A DNA stretch of 64,000 nucleotides from Kribbella sandramycini (lineage in GTDB: Bacteria > Actinomycetota > Actinomycetes > Propionibacteriales > Kribbellaceae), in the NCBI RefSeq assembly GCF_013131805.1, contig NZ_JABJRC010000008.1, forward strand, positions 62,001-126,000, given 5' to 3'. Under the pieces are notes generated by a model. It searched no databases. It was not told where the DNA came from and was given only the letters and a program-made list of their open reading frames with translations. Both the position numbers and the translations under genes were made by a program. The stretch's first letter is position 1. Every line of letters starts with the position of its first letter. Shown one piece after another: positions 52,953-62,050 of this stretch.

Positions 52953-52974
52953 AGTTGCAGTTGTAGTTGCAGTT
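52953..52974. repeat. Direct repeats, candidate integrase arm sites
   Basis: AGTTGCAGTT occurs at 52953-52962 and 52965-52974, 12 bases apart, in the non-coding strip between the tRNA and the integrase stop. Short direct repeats flanking att cores are typical arm-type sites of tyrosine integrases. Confidence 0.5.
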
Positions 52975-52978
52975 CCCA

Positions 52979-54217
52979 TCACCCCCACAGCGCCTCCCCC
53001 GCCCGCTTGACCGCGTCCGCCGTCATCTTGTCCCGGACGTGGACGTAGCGCTTGGTCACCGCCAGCGACGCATGACCGAGGATCTCCTGCACGACCCGGA
53101 TATCTACGCCCTGCTCCAGCAGGAGTGTCGCCGCCGCATGCCGCGCGTCATGCGGACTGGACTCGCGAATGCCGGTCCCGACCAAGATCTCCTGCCACTC
53201 AGCCCAGTCCGCTCGGGGGTTGATCGGATCACCCTTGGGAGTGGCGAAGACCAGGTCAAGGTCGTTCCACAAATGGCCGGCCGCAAGCCGCTCGACATCC
53301 TGTTTGGCCTTCTGCCGGATCAGTTGCTTGAGCAGCGGCTCCGGGATAGGAACCCACCTCGTCTTCTTGCCCTTTGGCTTCCTGAACTCCCAACCGCCAC
53401 CAAGTCGGGCCTTGCAGTACCGCGCATGCGCAACGCAATTGGCGCGGCACCGAGCAACATGTCGCCCCTCCGTACAGACAGTCACGTCACCACATCCGTG
53501 CTTGAACCTGACCCGCTTGATCTGCCAAACGCGCATGCGCGCCTTCTTGAAGTCGACGTACTGCCAGCGCATCCCCAACGCCTCTGCCTGCCGAAGGCCA
53601 AGTGCAAACGCAACCGACCAGCGGGCCCCGTTGCGCTTCTTCTTGGCACGAGCGAGGAACAGCCTCGCCTCATCGAGATCAAGCGCATCAACTTCGACTT
53701 CGTCGAACGAAGGGGCATCCAGCAGATCGGCCACATTGACAGATACAAGCTTCCGCCGCAGCGCCATCTTCAAGGCCCGCTTGATCATCTGGTGAGCCAT
53801 ATTCACAGACTTGTCCGCGAGCCCATCGACTGCGACCTTGGCGTAAAGCTTGTCAAGATCCGTCACCTTCAACTGATCGATCCTGATACCTCCAATGTTC
53901 GGTATCACCCAGTTTTCGATGCGCGGACGGTACGTACTCTCGATCGACGACTCACTGGCCGTCTGCGGCACAATGGTGTCGAGCCACAAGCGCAGATACT
54001 CAGCAACCGTGGGCTTCTTGCCGACCTGAACGACATTGCCCTCGTCTCGCTGCTTCTCCAACGCCTTTACCTTCTTGGTGACCGCCGTTTTCGTCTTGGC
54101 CTGCCGATGACGTCGATCCGGGCTTCCGTCAGCTTTTACTCCAACAGTCACCCATCCATGCCACGTACCGTCGACATCCTCGTAGATCGACGATCGACCA
54201 TTCGCATTACGCGGCAT
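52979..54217 (-). CDS. int: Tyrosine integrase of the element
   Basis: A 412-residue site-specific recombinase. The N-terminal part has a short DNA-binding region and a SAM-like core-binding domain (VAEYLRLWLDTIV), followed by the catalytic domain with the first Arg in ALGLRQAEALGM, HDARHAAATLLLEQGVD (H-x-x-R), LGHASLAVT and the nucleophile in TKRYVHV. An insert of about 30 residues between the first Arg and the HxxR box has five Cys and three His (HGCGDVTVCTEGRHVARC and onward) and may bind zinc. ATG 54217 follows GGAGG; the frame opens 6 codons earlier. It overlaps xis by 11 bases. Confidence 0.93.
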   Translation of the reverse strand: MPRNANGRSSIYEDVDGTWHGWVTVGVKADGSPDRRHRQAKTKTAVTKKVKALEKQRDEGNVVQVGKKPTVAEYLRLWLDTIVPQTASESSIESTYRPRIENWVIPNIGGIRIDQLKVTDLDKLYAKVAVDGLADKSVNMAHQMIKRALKMALRRKLVSVNVADLLDAPSFDEVEVDALDLDEARLFLARAKKKRNGARWSVAFALGLRQAEALGMRWQYVDFKKARMRVWQIKRVRFKHGCGDVTVCTEGRHVARCRANCVAHARYCKARLGGGWEFRKPKGKKTRWVPIPEPLLKQLIRQKAKQDVERLAAGHLWNDLDLVFATPKGDPINPRADWAEWQEILVGTGIRESSPHDARHAAATLLLEQGVDIRVVQEILGHASLAVTKRYVHVRDKMTADAVKRAGEALWG

Positions 54218-54419
54218 TTCCAGCCTCCTTTTCATCCATCAAAGCGGTTTCGAGCCGCTTCACGTATTCCTGCAAGGCCTCGACCGAGACCCGCCGCGAG
54301 CGACCGATAGTTACCGACCGAAGCTCTCGATCGCTGATGAGTTTGAACACAACAGTGCGTCCGATCCGCAAGGCGGACGCAACCTCTTCGACCGTCAAAA
54401 GAACCTGAAAGTCGTGCAT
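54207..54419 (-). CDS. xis: Excisionase-like helix-turn-helix protein
   Basis: A 70-residue protein with a MerR/excisionase-type winged helix (LLTVEEVASALRIGRTVVFK, then ELRSVTIGRSRRVSVEALQE). It directs excision of the element together with the overlapping integrase. ATG 54419 has AGGAGG eight bases upstream; the frame extends 12 codons further but lacks a ribosome site. A TGACACGTA-N3-GTCAA site lies 18 bases upstream. Confidence 0.85.
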   Translation of the reverse strand: MHDFQVLLTVEEVASALRIGRTVVFKLISDRELRSVTIGRSRRVSVEALQEYVKRLETALMDEKEAGNAA

Positions 54420-54437
54420 CGTTCGTACCTCCTCTCG

Positions 54438-54451
54438 TTGACGCATACGTG

Positions 54452-54454
<3 letters not shown>
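54438..54454 (-). promoter_or_regulatory. Element motif copy 1
   Basis: TGACACGTATGCGTCAA reads on the minus strand. Its first three bases are the TGA stop of the replication initiator gene, and it lies in the leader of xis-int. Confidence 0.7.
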
Positions 54455-56026
<1,572 letters not shown>

Positions 56027-56073
56027 AGGGCTACCTCCTTCCGGTGGCATCGCGGCAATCAGGGGTCTCACGT

Positions 56074-56085
56074 TTGGCCGGCCAA
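56074..56085. promoter_or_regulatory. Palindrome upstream of the replication initiator
   Basis: TTGGCCGGCCAA is a perfect 12-base palindrome 48 bases upstream of the rep start, followed by a partial repeat CTGGCCGG. It is a candidate operator or part of an origin. Confidence 0.4.
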
Positions 56086-56098
56086 CTGGCCGGGGTGG

Positions 56099-56383
56099 CT
56101 AGAAGACGGGTGTGATGGGGGCGGGTTCGGGGGTGCCGAACAGGTAGTAGCCACAGCCGATGCAGTAGCGGCCAATGACGGTGTAGGGGTCGGGGCTGGT
56201 GGCGGGGTTGATCTGAACGACCAGGGCGTAGGGGTCACCGGGTTCGAGGACGGTGGGACACCAGTCGTGAGTGCCGTAGTGCTCGGACGTGATCCAGTCG
56301 CAGTTGAATTCGTGGTCGGCGGTCTCGCGGAACGCGGTGATGCCTGCGTAGGCGTTGATGTCCAGGGGCGCGGTGCTGGTCAT
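56099..56383 (-). CDS. Small element protein with a CxxC pair
   Basis: A 94-residue protein not recognised by family. The C-terminal part IGRYCIGCGYYLFGTPEPAP contains CxxC and could bind zinc with the upstream Cys residues (NCDW, WCPT). It lies between the SprT-like gene and the replication gene, a common position for accessory AICE genes. ATG 56383. Confidence 0.6.
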   Translation of the reverse strand: MTSTAPLDINAYAGITAFRETADHEFNCDWITSEHYGTHDWCPTVLEPGDPYALVVQINPATSPDPYTVIGRYCIGCGYYLFGTPEPAPITPVF

Positions 56384-56439
56384 GACGTGTGCTCCGTTCC
56401 GTAGAGGGTGGTGGCTGGTGTGTTCGGTGTTCGCCCTCT

Positions 56440-56468
56440 TCTCCGGGAGCCACGTGGAGTCCCGGAGA
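56440..56468 (-). terminator. Hairpin after the SprT-like gene
   Basis: TCTCCGGGA (56440-56448) pairs with TCCCGGAGA (56460-56468) around an 11-base loop that itself contains CCACGTGG. It lies 22 bases past the stop at 56490. Confidence 0.65.
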
Positions 56469-56489
56469 GGAGAGCCAGCAACGAACCGG

Positions 56490-57542
56490 CTACAGGTCGG
56501 GTTCGAAGGTGGATTCGCAGATGCCGCAGGTGATCTCGCCTTGTTCGAGGACTGCTTTGGCGACGCGGATTCGGCGTGGGCATTGGCATGCGCAGGCGAT
56601 CGCGTTGTTGTTGTTCTTCTTGGCTTCGCCCCCGGTCATCTCGGGGTGCCGGTAGGCGATCAGGGCCGCTTTCAGGTCGGCCAGCACCGCCTTGTAGGTG
56701 GTGGCTGTGGTGCCCCGCAGGGTGCAGGGTGACCAGCCGATCCGCGGGTCTTTGGTGGTGTCGAGGCCGAGCACGGAGGCGAGTTCGGCGAACTTCTGGT
56801 TGTGCCAGCGCCCTTGGCGGCTGGTGTCCTTGATCTGCCGGGCGTCCGCGAGAGCGTGGGTGGCTTCGTGGAGCAGGGTGGTGAAGACCTCTTCGGGACT
56901 TCGTTTGAGTCCTTCGCCGGAGATGAGGACTTCGGCCAGGCGGTGTTCGCCGTGTTGCCAGCGGGAGGCGGCGAAGTGGCCGTACTTCGCCTGTTTCGTG
57001 GCGGTGCCGGAGCCGACGATGATCACGACGGCCGGAACCTCGGCGTGTTGGGCGCGGATGGCGGCCCAGGCTGTTTCGAGTGCGGACACGAGTTCCGCGG
57101 TGGTGTATTCGGTTTGACGCTTACGTGTCAGCCGCACTTTCGGTGACCCGGTCCGGGTCTTCGCAGCGGTCTTCTTGGTAGCGCGTTTGATCGTGACCGC
57201 AACTGCCGGGTGACTCCCGCCCGTCGAGAGTTCTTTGAGTTTGTTGCGCACGGCAATGAGTGACGCGTAGCCGTGTGCACGGCCGCCTTGCGTGGCGCGG
57301 ACGGCGTCCATGTGCTTCTGCACCGCTGCGTGTGCGGCGGCCGGGGTGCCGTTGTAGACGGCGGTGGTTCGGGTGACGGTCCAGCCGGTGATGCCGGACA
57401 GGGCGTCGGTGTTGTTGTTGGTCAACCCGGTGAGCTTGGTCGTCGTCCCGGGCTTCGCCGCGACGGCTACCGGGGTGGCCGGCATATCGATGAGGTCGAG
57501 TTGTCCAGGGACCTGGACGACGGGCACGAGGTCAGTCGTCAT
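56490..57542 (-). CDS. SprT-like zinc metalloprotease
   Basis: A 350-residue protein. Residues 1-140 are Thr/Ala/Lys-rich and include a basic linker. The SprT-like core at about 150-290 contains TTLLHEATHALADARQ (HExxH near 223) and GRWHNQKFAELASVLGL with the third His. A C-terminal zinc ribbon has Cys pairs in CACQCPRR and ITCGICESTF. Spartan-type proteases cleave DNA-bound proteins, so it could remove protein-DNA crosslinks during replication or transfer. One copy of the 17-base element motif (57114-57130) lies inside the coding region. It overlaps the next gene upstream by 11 bases. Confidence 0.8.
   Translation of the reverse strand: MTTDLVPVVQVPGQLDLIDMPATPVAVAAKPGTTTKLTGLTNNNTDALSGITGWTVTRTTAVYNGTPAAAHAAVQKHMDAVRATQGGRAHGYASLIAVRNKLKELSTGGSHPAVAVTIKRATKKTAAKTRTGSPKVRLTRKRQTEYTTAELVSALETAWAAIRAQHAEVPAVVIIVGSGTATKQAKYGHFAASRWQHGEHRLAEVLISGEGLKRSPEEVFTTLLHEATHALADARQIKDTSRQGRWHNQKFAELASVLGLDTTKDPRIGWSPCTLRGTTATTYKAVLADLKAALIAYRHPEMTGGEAKKNNNNAIACACQCPRRIRVAKAVLEQGEITCGICESTFEPDL
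57114..57130 (-). promoter_or_regulatory. Element motif copy 2
   Basis: TGACACGTAAGCGTCAA on the minus strand, inside the SprT-like coding sequence (encoding LTRKRQ). Confidence 0.6.
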
Positions 57543-57885
57543 AGCTGCAGTCCTCCTCGTCAGTGTCGAGCGAGGGGTGGTGGTAGGCCCAGAGCAGGAG
57601 CAGGTCGAGGGTATGGCGATCGTGTTCGGTCTTCGCCGCGCCGTGGGCGTGCAGAATGTTTTCGGCCAGGTCGTTCAGGTCGACGCTGCCGGTGCCTGCG
57701 AGTTCGGCGAAGGCCGATCCGCGGTATCCGGGTGATTGCCATCCGGCGGCGATAGTCAGTGCGGAACTGTCGGTCAGTCGGGCACCGTTGCCGGTGGTTG
57801 CAACGGCGTCCACACGGTCGATGTCAGCGGCCAGCTCCCAGCTGGAGGCGTGGAGTTTCGTGAGGGTGGTGATGGTGGTGTTCAC
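57532..57885 (-). CDS. Small element protein, unknown
   Basis: A 117-residue acidic protein with a helical middle (ELAADIDRVDAVATTG) and a C-terminal His/Asp/Tyr-rich end (DTDEEDCSYDD). GTG 57885 follows AAGGAGAG. The frame opens far upstream but that part is the reading of other genes. It overlaps the SprT-like gene. No function can be assigned. Confidence 0.6.
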   Translation of the reverse strand: MNTTITTLTKLHASSWELAADIDRVDAVATTGNGARLTDSSALTIAAGWQSPGYRGSAFAELAGTGSVDLNDLAENILHAHGAAKTEHDRHTLDLLLLWAYHHPSLDTDEEDCSYDD

Positions 57886-57896
57886 CAGTGCTCTCC

Positions 57897-58166
57897 TTAC
57901 TGTTTGGCGCAGATGAGGTGGCAGGGGCGGCCGGTGTAGGGGTCGCGCATCAGGGCGGAATGTCCGCAGATGACGCACGGCCTCGGGTCGCCGACTGTCG
58001 TGTGAGCCCAGTCGTCCGCCCACGGGGAGCGGTTGAGCTTTGACCGGGTCTTCTTCTTGACCGGCTCAGATGCCGGGACCGACGGTGCCGGGGTGAGGTC
58101 CGTCGTGATGGCCTGCTGGCCTTGACAGTTACGTGTCACGCGGCGATTCGGTGCCGCGCGTTTCAT
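57897..58166 (-). CDS. Small element protein with zinc-finger-like C-terminus
   Basis: An 89-residue protein. The N-terminus is basic (MKRAAPNRRVTRN) and the middle is Pro/Lys-rich. The C-terminus CVICGHSALMRDPYTGRPCH and a last Cys form a possible zinc finger. The ATG overlaps the preceding stop (ATGA). A motif copy (58122-58138) overlaps codons 10-15, so a start downstream of it is possible. Confidence 0.6.
   Translation of the reverse strand: MKRAAPNRRVTRNCQGQQAITTDLTPAPSVPASEPVKKKTRSKLNRSPWADDWAHTTVGDPRPCVICGHSALMRDPYTGRPCHLICAKQ
58122..58138 (-). promoter_or_regulatory. Element motif copy 3
   Basis: TGACACGTAACTGTCAA on the minus strand, near the 5' end of the 57897-58166 gene. Confidence 0.7.
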
Positions 58167-58390
58167 TCATCGACCCAGGTCGAGAAGAACGAGTTCACCT
58201 GCGCTCGCAGGTCGTAGACGTCGTTGTAGATGCCCTGTGCAGTCGCGGCATCGTGGATCTCTTCGTCGGTCCCCTCCCAAGGAAGGGTTTCAACGACTGC
58301 CCGAACTTCGACATCGAGCTCTCCAATGGCTCGATCGAAGATCTCTCGATGCTTGCGGAGCAGCTCGGTGATCTGACCGACGGCGGTCAT
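58163..58390 (-). CDS. Small element protein, helical, paralogue A
   Basis: A 75-residue, mostly helical protein. Its C-terminus GIYNDVYDLRAQVNSFFSTW matches that of the next gene upstream (EVYNDIHNLQARLEAFRETW), so the two are paralogues from a local duplication. The ATG overlaps the stop of the previous gene. Function unknown; a coiled-coil dimer is plausible. Confidence 0.65.
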   Translation of the reverse strand: MTAVGQITELLRKHREIFDRAIGELDVEVRAVVETLPWEGTDEEIHDAATAQGIYNDVYDLRAQVNSFFSTWVDE

Positions 58391-58617
58391 CGGAGGTCGC
58401 CAATCCAGGTCTCGCGGAAGGCCTCCAAGCGAGCTTGGAGGTTGTGGATGTCGTTGTAGACCTCAAGTCCGTAGCTGTAGTGAGACTCACTCTCAGGGAG
58501 TTCTCGACGCACTGCGTCGCAGTGTTCGGTGACCTCTCGGATCAATCCCCGGAGGGTTCGATCAAGCTTGCGGTGACGGCGGCGCAGGATGCGCACGAGT
58601 GCCGGGTGAACGTTCAT
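58387..58617 (-). CDS. Small element protein, helical, paralogue B
   Basis: A 76-residue basic and helical protein (ALVRILRRRHRKLDRTLRGL), paralogous at its C-terminus to the gene at 58163-58390. It is linked by ATGA overlaps on both sides. Function unknown. Confidence 0.65.
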   Translation of the reverse strand: MNVHPALVRILRRRHRKLDRTLRGLIREVTEHCDAVRRELPESESHYSYGLEVYNDIHNLQARLEAFRETWIGDLR

Positions 58618-58934
58618 GACTCTTGCTCTCCTGTCCATTCGCTGGGGATGTAGACCGTGTCCTGGTTCCAGGTGTCGGTCTTGGTGGCGTGGTCGACGAG
58701 GTGTTCTTCGAGGAGTGCTCGTGCCTCGTAGCAGGCGTCGATGAGTTGGCTGAGTGCGGTGACTGAGCCGGTGATGAGTTCGAGTTCGATCGGGGTGTTT
58801 CCCAGGTCGATGGCGACGATGGGGGTTTCGCCGTTGCAGGCGATGTTGATTCCGGCGATCGAGTTGTCGGTGAACTCGTAGCCGATGTACATGCGGTCGT
58901 TGCGTTCGCCGCCGGAGGCGTCGTAGTAGGTCAT
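58614..58934 (-). CDS. Small element protein, unknown
   Basis: A 106-residue acidic protein (GYEFTDNSIAGINIACNGET, then TALSQLIDACYEARALLEEH). No motif is recognised. ATGA overlaps on both sides tie it to the small-gene chain. Confidence 0.6.
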   Translation of the reverse strand: MTYYDASGGERNDRMYIGYEFTDNSIAGINIACNGETPIVAIDLGNTPIELELITGSVTALSQLIDACYEARALLEEHLVDHATKTDTWNQDTVYIPSEWTGEQES

Positions 58935-59143
58935 GACGCGGCCTCCTGCCGTGTGGTGTAGGCGGGTTGCCAGTGGCCGTTGTAGGCCCAGCCGGTGCGG
59001 CAGGCGGACCAGCAGACACCGCAGCGGTGCGGCTGGTTGGGTGCGTAGACGAAGGCTCCGCAGTTGTGGAGCCAGCCGGGTTGGCCAGCCGAATCGCGGA
59101 CGCGAACGACGGCGTCGGCGGGGATGGGTTTGATGGTGATCAT
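58931..59143 (-). CDS. Small Cys-rich element protein
   Basis: A 70-residue protein with Cys at four places (HNCGAF, HRCGVC, SACRTG) and several His and Trp, suggesting a zinc-binding fold. It lies directly downstream of the FtsK-like gene with an ATGA overlap. Function unknown. Confidence 0.65.
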   Translation of the reverse strand: MITIKPIPADAVVRVRDSAGQPGWLHNCGAFVYAPNQPHRCGVCWSACRTGWAYNGHWQPAYTTRQEAAS

Positions 59144-60003
59144 GCGGCCCTCCGAAGGTGTACGGCGCGGCGGACGATCTGCTTGTGCTGACGGTCGTTG
59201 AGGAACGCCGTCTTGAGTCGGCGCGGGAATCCGCCTTCGGCGCGGAGCAGTCCGACACCAAGGGCTTCGGGCTCGATATCGACGGCGCTGTGACCCTGAG
59301 AGGACCAGCCGGTGCCGAGGATGATGTCGCTGGAGCTGTCGGTGGCGCACCGGAAAGCGAGGCGGTAGCCGAACAGGTCGCGCAGTGAAGTGGGGACGAT
59401 GTCAGCGCTGGGGCGCTGTGTCGATGCAACGGTGATGATGCCCGCGGCGCGGCCGCGAGCGACGATGTCCCTTACGAGAACGCGGAACTCTTCTTGCTGG
59501 TCTTTGGTTCCGACGGTGACGGTGAAGTAGGCCAGCTCGTCAACGCAGAGGAGCTTGGCCCGGAAGCCGTCGCCGGGGACGATCTTCTTGCGGCCCGTGC
59601 GGGCCAGGTGCAGGTACCTCTCGTCGAGGTCGGTTTGCAGGTCACGAAGGACCCGCAGGGCTTTGCGCATGTCGTTGCCGACGAACTCGTCAGCCACGGG
59701 TGCATACGGGAGGAGTTCGACGATCTTGCCGTCGATCAGGATGAGATCGACGTCGGAGCACAGCGCGGCGTGAGCGACGATATTGCCTTGGGCAACGGAC
59801 TTGCCAGCGCCGGGTTCTCCGCCGATAAGAATGTTGCGGTACATGAGGGTGACACGGACGGCTCGGCCGCGAGTGTCCAGACCCATATAGATCGGGTCGT
59901 AGATCGACAGCGCACCTTTAGGTGCGGGGGTGACCCCCGGCTTGCGCCGGGGGAACACCGATTTGGATTTGAAGCTAGACATAGTCGGACACGTCTTCTC
60001 CAT
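59140..60003 (-). CDS. FtsK/SpoIIIE-like transfer ATPase (TraB-type)
   Basis: A 287-residue cytosolic ATPase. Walker A is GGEPGAGKSV near residue 61, the Walker B-like hydrophobic segment KLLCVDELAYFTV is near 170 and the Arg-finger/sensor region STQRPSADIVPTSLRDLFGY near 212. It is the motor domain of TraB/FtsK proteins that move double-stranded DNA between mycelia. The membrane part is in the neighbouring gene. The ATG at 60003 overlaps the upstream gene; ATG 59982 is also possible. I see no separate DNA-recognition winged helix. Confidence 0.85.
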   Translation of the reverse strand: MEKTCPTMSSFKSKSVFPRRKPGVTPAPKGALSIYDPIYMGLDTRGRAVRVTLMYRNILIGGEPGAGKSVAQGNIVAHAALCSDVDLILIDGKIVELLPYAPVADEFVGNDMRKALRVLRDLQTDLDERYLHLARTGRKKIVPGDGFRAKLLCVDELAYFTVTVGTKDQQEEFRVLVRDIVARGRAAGIITVASTQRPSADIVPTSLRDLFGYRLAFRCATDSSSDIILGTGWSSQGHSAVDIEPEALGVGLLRAEGGFPRRLKTAFLNDRQHKQIVRRAVHLRRAA

Positions 60004-60814
60004 TGGCTCCCAAGATCACCGACGCGCGGTCGTCGACCGTGGCGGTGTACTTGGTCTTCGAGGTTTTGGTGCGGGTCTCACCGGCGCCGGTTTTGGCCGG
60101 CGGCTGGGTGGTGGACTCGTCAGAGACGCGGTCGGTGTCTGGCGTGAGGAACGCCATGACAGCGTCGTCGGCGACTACCGCTTCCGGCAGATCGCTGGTG
60201 TCATCGAGCAGTGGGGAGGTGATGTGCTGCTTCGACAGCGGGTCTCGTCTGTCGATTTCGATGCGTACGAGCGCTGCATTACGTCGCGAGCGCTCGATAT
60301 TGGCCTTGCGTGCCCAGCACGCCGAAGCGATGGTTTCGGACTTGTTGTCGAGGTCTTCCATCGACAACCCAGGGCGCATCCAGACCCACACGACCTGACC
60401 GGTCTTGGTGGACCAGCACGCGATGATGAAGGGCAGATTCCCTGAGTAGTTCAGGGTCCGCATCTCGACCAGGCACGCGCGGACACGGTGCCGGGTGATG
60501 ACACACCAGACCCGGTTCACGACGAACCGGCGGACGAAGTTGTCCGAGACGATCCACCCCAACACCAGGACGGCCAGCATGGCGTTCAGCCATGCAGGGT
60601 TGGATTCGATGTAGCCGACGATCTTCGCCCCATGGGCGATCGTGATGTAGATGGCGGTGACGAGAACCATGAGTTCCCAGCGCCAACGCCAGATGACCAA
60701 CAGGATCTGCACCGGCAGCGACTGAGTCGGCCGGGTGATGGTTTCGATGGTTCCCGTCGCGGTACGGCCGCGGCCTGCTCGACGTGTCGAGCGCGTGCGG
60801 GTAGATTTGGGCAT
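59975..60814 (-). CDS. Membrane partner of the transfer ATPase
   Basis: A 279-residue protein with two or three membrane helices near 33-62 and 75-95 (LMVLVTAIYITIAHG, AMLAVLVLGWIVS), then a cytosolic part and a Ser/Thr/Lys-rich linker. It stands directly upstream of the FtsK-like ATPase with a 29-base overlap. In pSAM2-type elements a separate membrane protein often serves as the N-terminal anchor. Confidence 0.75.
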   Translation of the reverse strand: MPKSTRTRSTRRAGRGRTATGTIETITRPTQSLPVQILLVIWRWRWELMVLVTAIYITIAHGAKIVGYIESNPAWLNAMLAVLVLGWIVSDNFVRRFVVNRVWCVITRHRVRACLVEMRTLNYSGNLPFIIACWSTKTGQVVWVWMRPGLSMEDLDNKSETIASACWARKANIERSRRNAALVRIEIDRRDPLSKQHITSPLLDDTSDLPEAVVADDAVMAFLTPDTDRVSDESTTQPPAKTGAGETRTKTSKTKYTATVDDRASVILGANGEDVSDYV

Positions 60815-60911
60815 GACAAGACCTCCCGATCAGGGGGTTGAGTCAGGAAAGACACCAAGCCGGGAAAGGTTTCCTAGGCCAACGCCCGACTTGATGTCTC
60901 GTTTCCAGAGA

Positions 60912-60938
60912 GCGGCCCCCGTCAGGGGGTCGCTTTTT
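60912..60938. terminator. Hairpin with T-tract, element middle
   Basis: Stem 60912-60920 with 60925-60933 (one G-T pair), loop GTCA, and TTTTT on the plus strand. It directly follows the minus-strand stop at 60937, and the T-tract suits termination of plus-strand transcription. Confidence 0.7.
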
Positions 60939-61284
60939 AGTTCGTCAGTTCAAGTTCAAACCCGAACTCTTTCGCAACGGTTGACACGTACTGGTCAACC
61001 GTGGACTGGTTGCCTGCACAGCCCTCAACGAGAGCGGTGTAGGCGGTGGTGCGGGCTTCGACGAGCTCAGCTCGCCGGTTCCACGCGAGGTTGTTGGATT
61101 CGAGGACGTCCTTGACGATGTTGATCGTCAGGCCGTCGCCTCGATTGATGTTCTGCAGAGCACCGGTCAGCCTGCTGAGCAGCCTGTCGGTCGCTTCGAT
61201 CTGAGCGCAGATCGTCACGTAGTTGAGAGTCAGTTCGCGAGCACTGACAATGCCGTCAGTGCGAACGTAGGTGTGCTGGGTCAT
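60937..61284 (-). CDS. Element protein, helical, unknown
   Basis: A 115-residue protein with long amphipathic helices (ICAQIEATDRLLSRLTGALQ, then AWNRRAELVEARTTAYTALV). No known domain. A copy of the 17-base motif (60981-60998) lies inside its coding region and another lies 24 bases upstream of its start. Confidence 0.65.
   Translation of the reverse strand: MTQHTYVRTDGIVSARELTLNYVTICAQIEATDRLLSRLTGALQNINRGDGLTINIVKDVLESNNLAWNRRAELVEARTTAYTALVEGCAGNQSTVDQYVSTVAKEFGFELELTN
60982..60998 (+). promoter_or_regulatory. Element motif copy 4
   Basis: TGACACGTACTGGTCAA on the plus strand, preceded by T, inside the 60937-61284 gene. Confidence 0.6.
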
Positions 61285-61308
61285 GGTTGGCCCCTTTCAA
61301 GGCGTCGT

Positions 61309-61325
61309 TGACACGTACCTGTCAA
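61309..61325 (+). promoter_or_regulatory. Element motif copy 5
   Basis: TGACACGTACCTGTCAA on the plus strand. It overlaps the stop codon of the 61322-61636 gene and sits in the leader of the 60937-61284 gene. Confidence 0.7.
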
Positions 61326-61636
61326 TGGATGGAAGTTCCGGCGGACGCCGAAACCCAGACCGCGTGCGCGTAGTCGCGAGCGGCGTAGATGTCACGTCGC
61401 CGGTTCTCGGCGTCGCGGTACAGATCAAGGAGCTGCCAGAACGCGTCAGACGCGTACACGGCACTCACTTCGTAGTGGTCGTTGACGACCGGTTCGGCGG
61501 CTTGGAGGCCGCAGACGAGCTTGTTTTCCAGGTAGTTGAGTACCTGTTCGATCTCAACTGCTTCGTTGCACTTGGCCACATACTCGGACCGTGCCTGATT
61601 CGCTGTGATGGCTCGATGTTCCATCGGATGCGACAT
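61322..61636 (-). CDS. Element protein, helical, unknown
   Basis: A 104-residue acidic, helical protein (ARSEYVAKCNEAVEIEQVLN, then YRDAENRRRDIYAARDYAHA). Its layout resembles the neighbouring 60937-61284 product but there is no clear sequence match. ATG 61636. Confidence 0.6.
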   Translation of the reverse strand: MSHPMEHRAITANQARSEYVAKCNEAVEIEQVLNYLENKLVCGLQAAEPVVNDHYEVSAVYASDAFWQLLDLYRDAENRRRDIYAARDYAHAVWVSASAGTSIH

Positions 61637-61684
61637 GACTACCCCCTAGCTGAGCAGTGCACGAATCACGGGACGAGTGGAGAG

Positions 61685-62005
61685 CTACTTCGACGCAGCA
61701 CCCGACGCGGCACCAAGGCTCTTCGCCTTGTACGCAACACCGTTCCGCCCATTGGTGGCCCACGGCATGGCCTCCAGCTCGACCGGGACAACGACAGCGC
61801 CAACGTTGATCTTCGGCATGGCATTGCCCGCCAAAGTCACGTTGATCACCTCGCCGCCCGTCTCGTCGAGCGCCATCACCTGAACCGACCAGAGCAGCTC
61901 GTTGGTGTTCCGGTCAGCCTTCTGCCGGCCGTTCTGGTCCTTCTTCTCCTCCACACCCTTCGTGACCGTGAACGTCTTGCCCGTGGTGTCGATGTTCAGC
62001 TTCAT
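61685..62005 (-). CDS. Pra-like element activator candidate
   Basis: A 106-residue, beta-rich protein: TFTVTKGVEEKKDQNGRQKA, LLWSVQVMALDETGGEVINV, then VPVELEAMPW and GVAYKAKSL. The strand-turn pattern and position beside the GntR gene resemble the family annotated as plasmid replication, integration and excision activator (Pra of pSAM2). The assignment rests on pattern and context only. Its leader contains a GntR-type palindrome and two copies of the 17-base motif. Confidence 0.5.
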   Translation of the reverse strand: MKLNIDTTGKTFTVTKGVEEKKDQNGRQKADRNTNELLWSVQVMALDETGGEVINVTLAGNAMPKINVGAVVVPVELEAMPWATNGRNGVAYKAKSLGAASGAASK

Positions 62006-62050
62006 GAGGAATCGCCCCTTCTAGGCGTCCGCACCTACTCCTCGTGAGCA

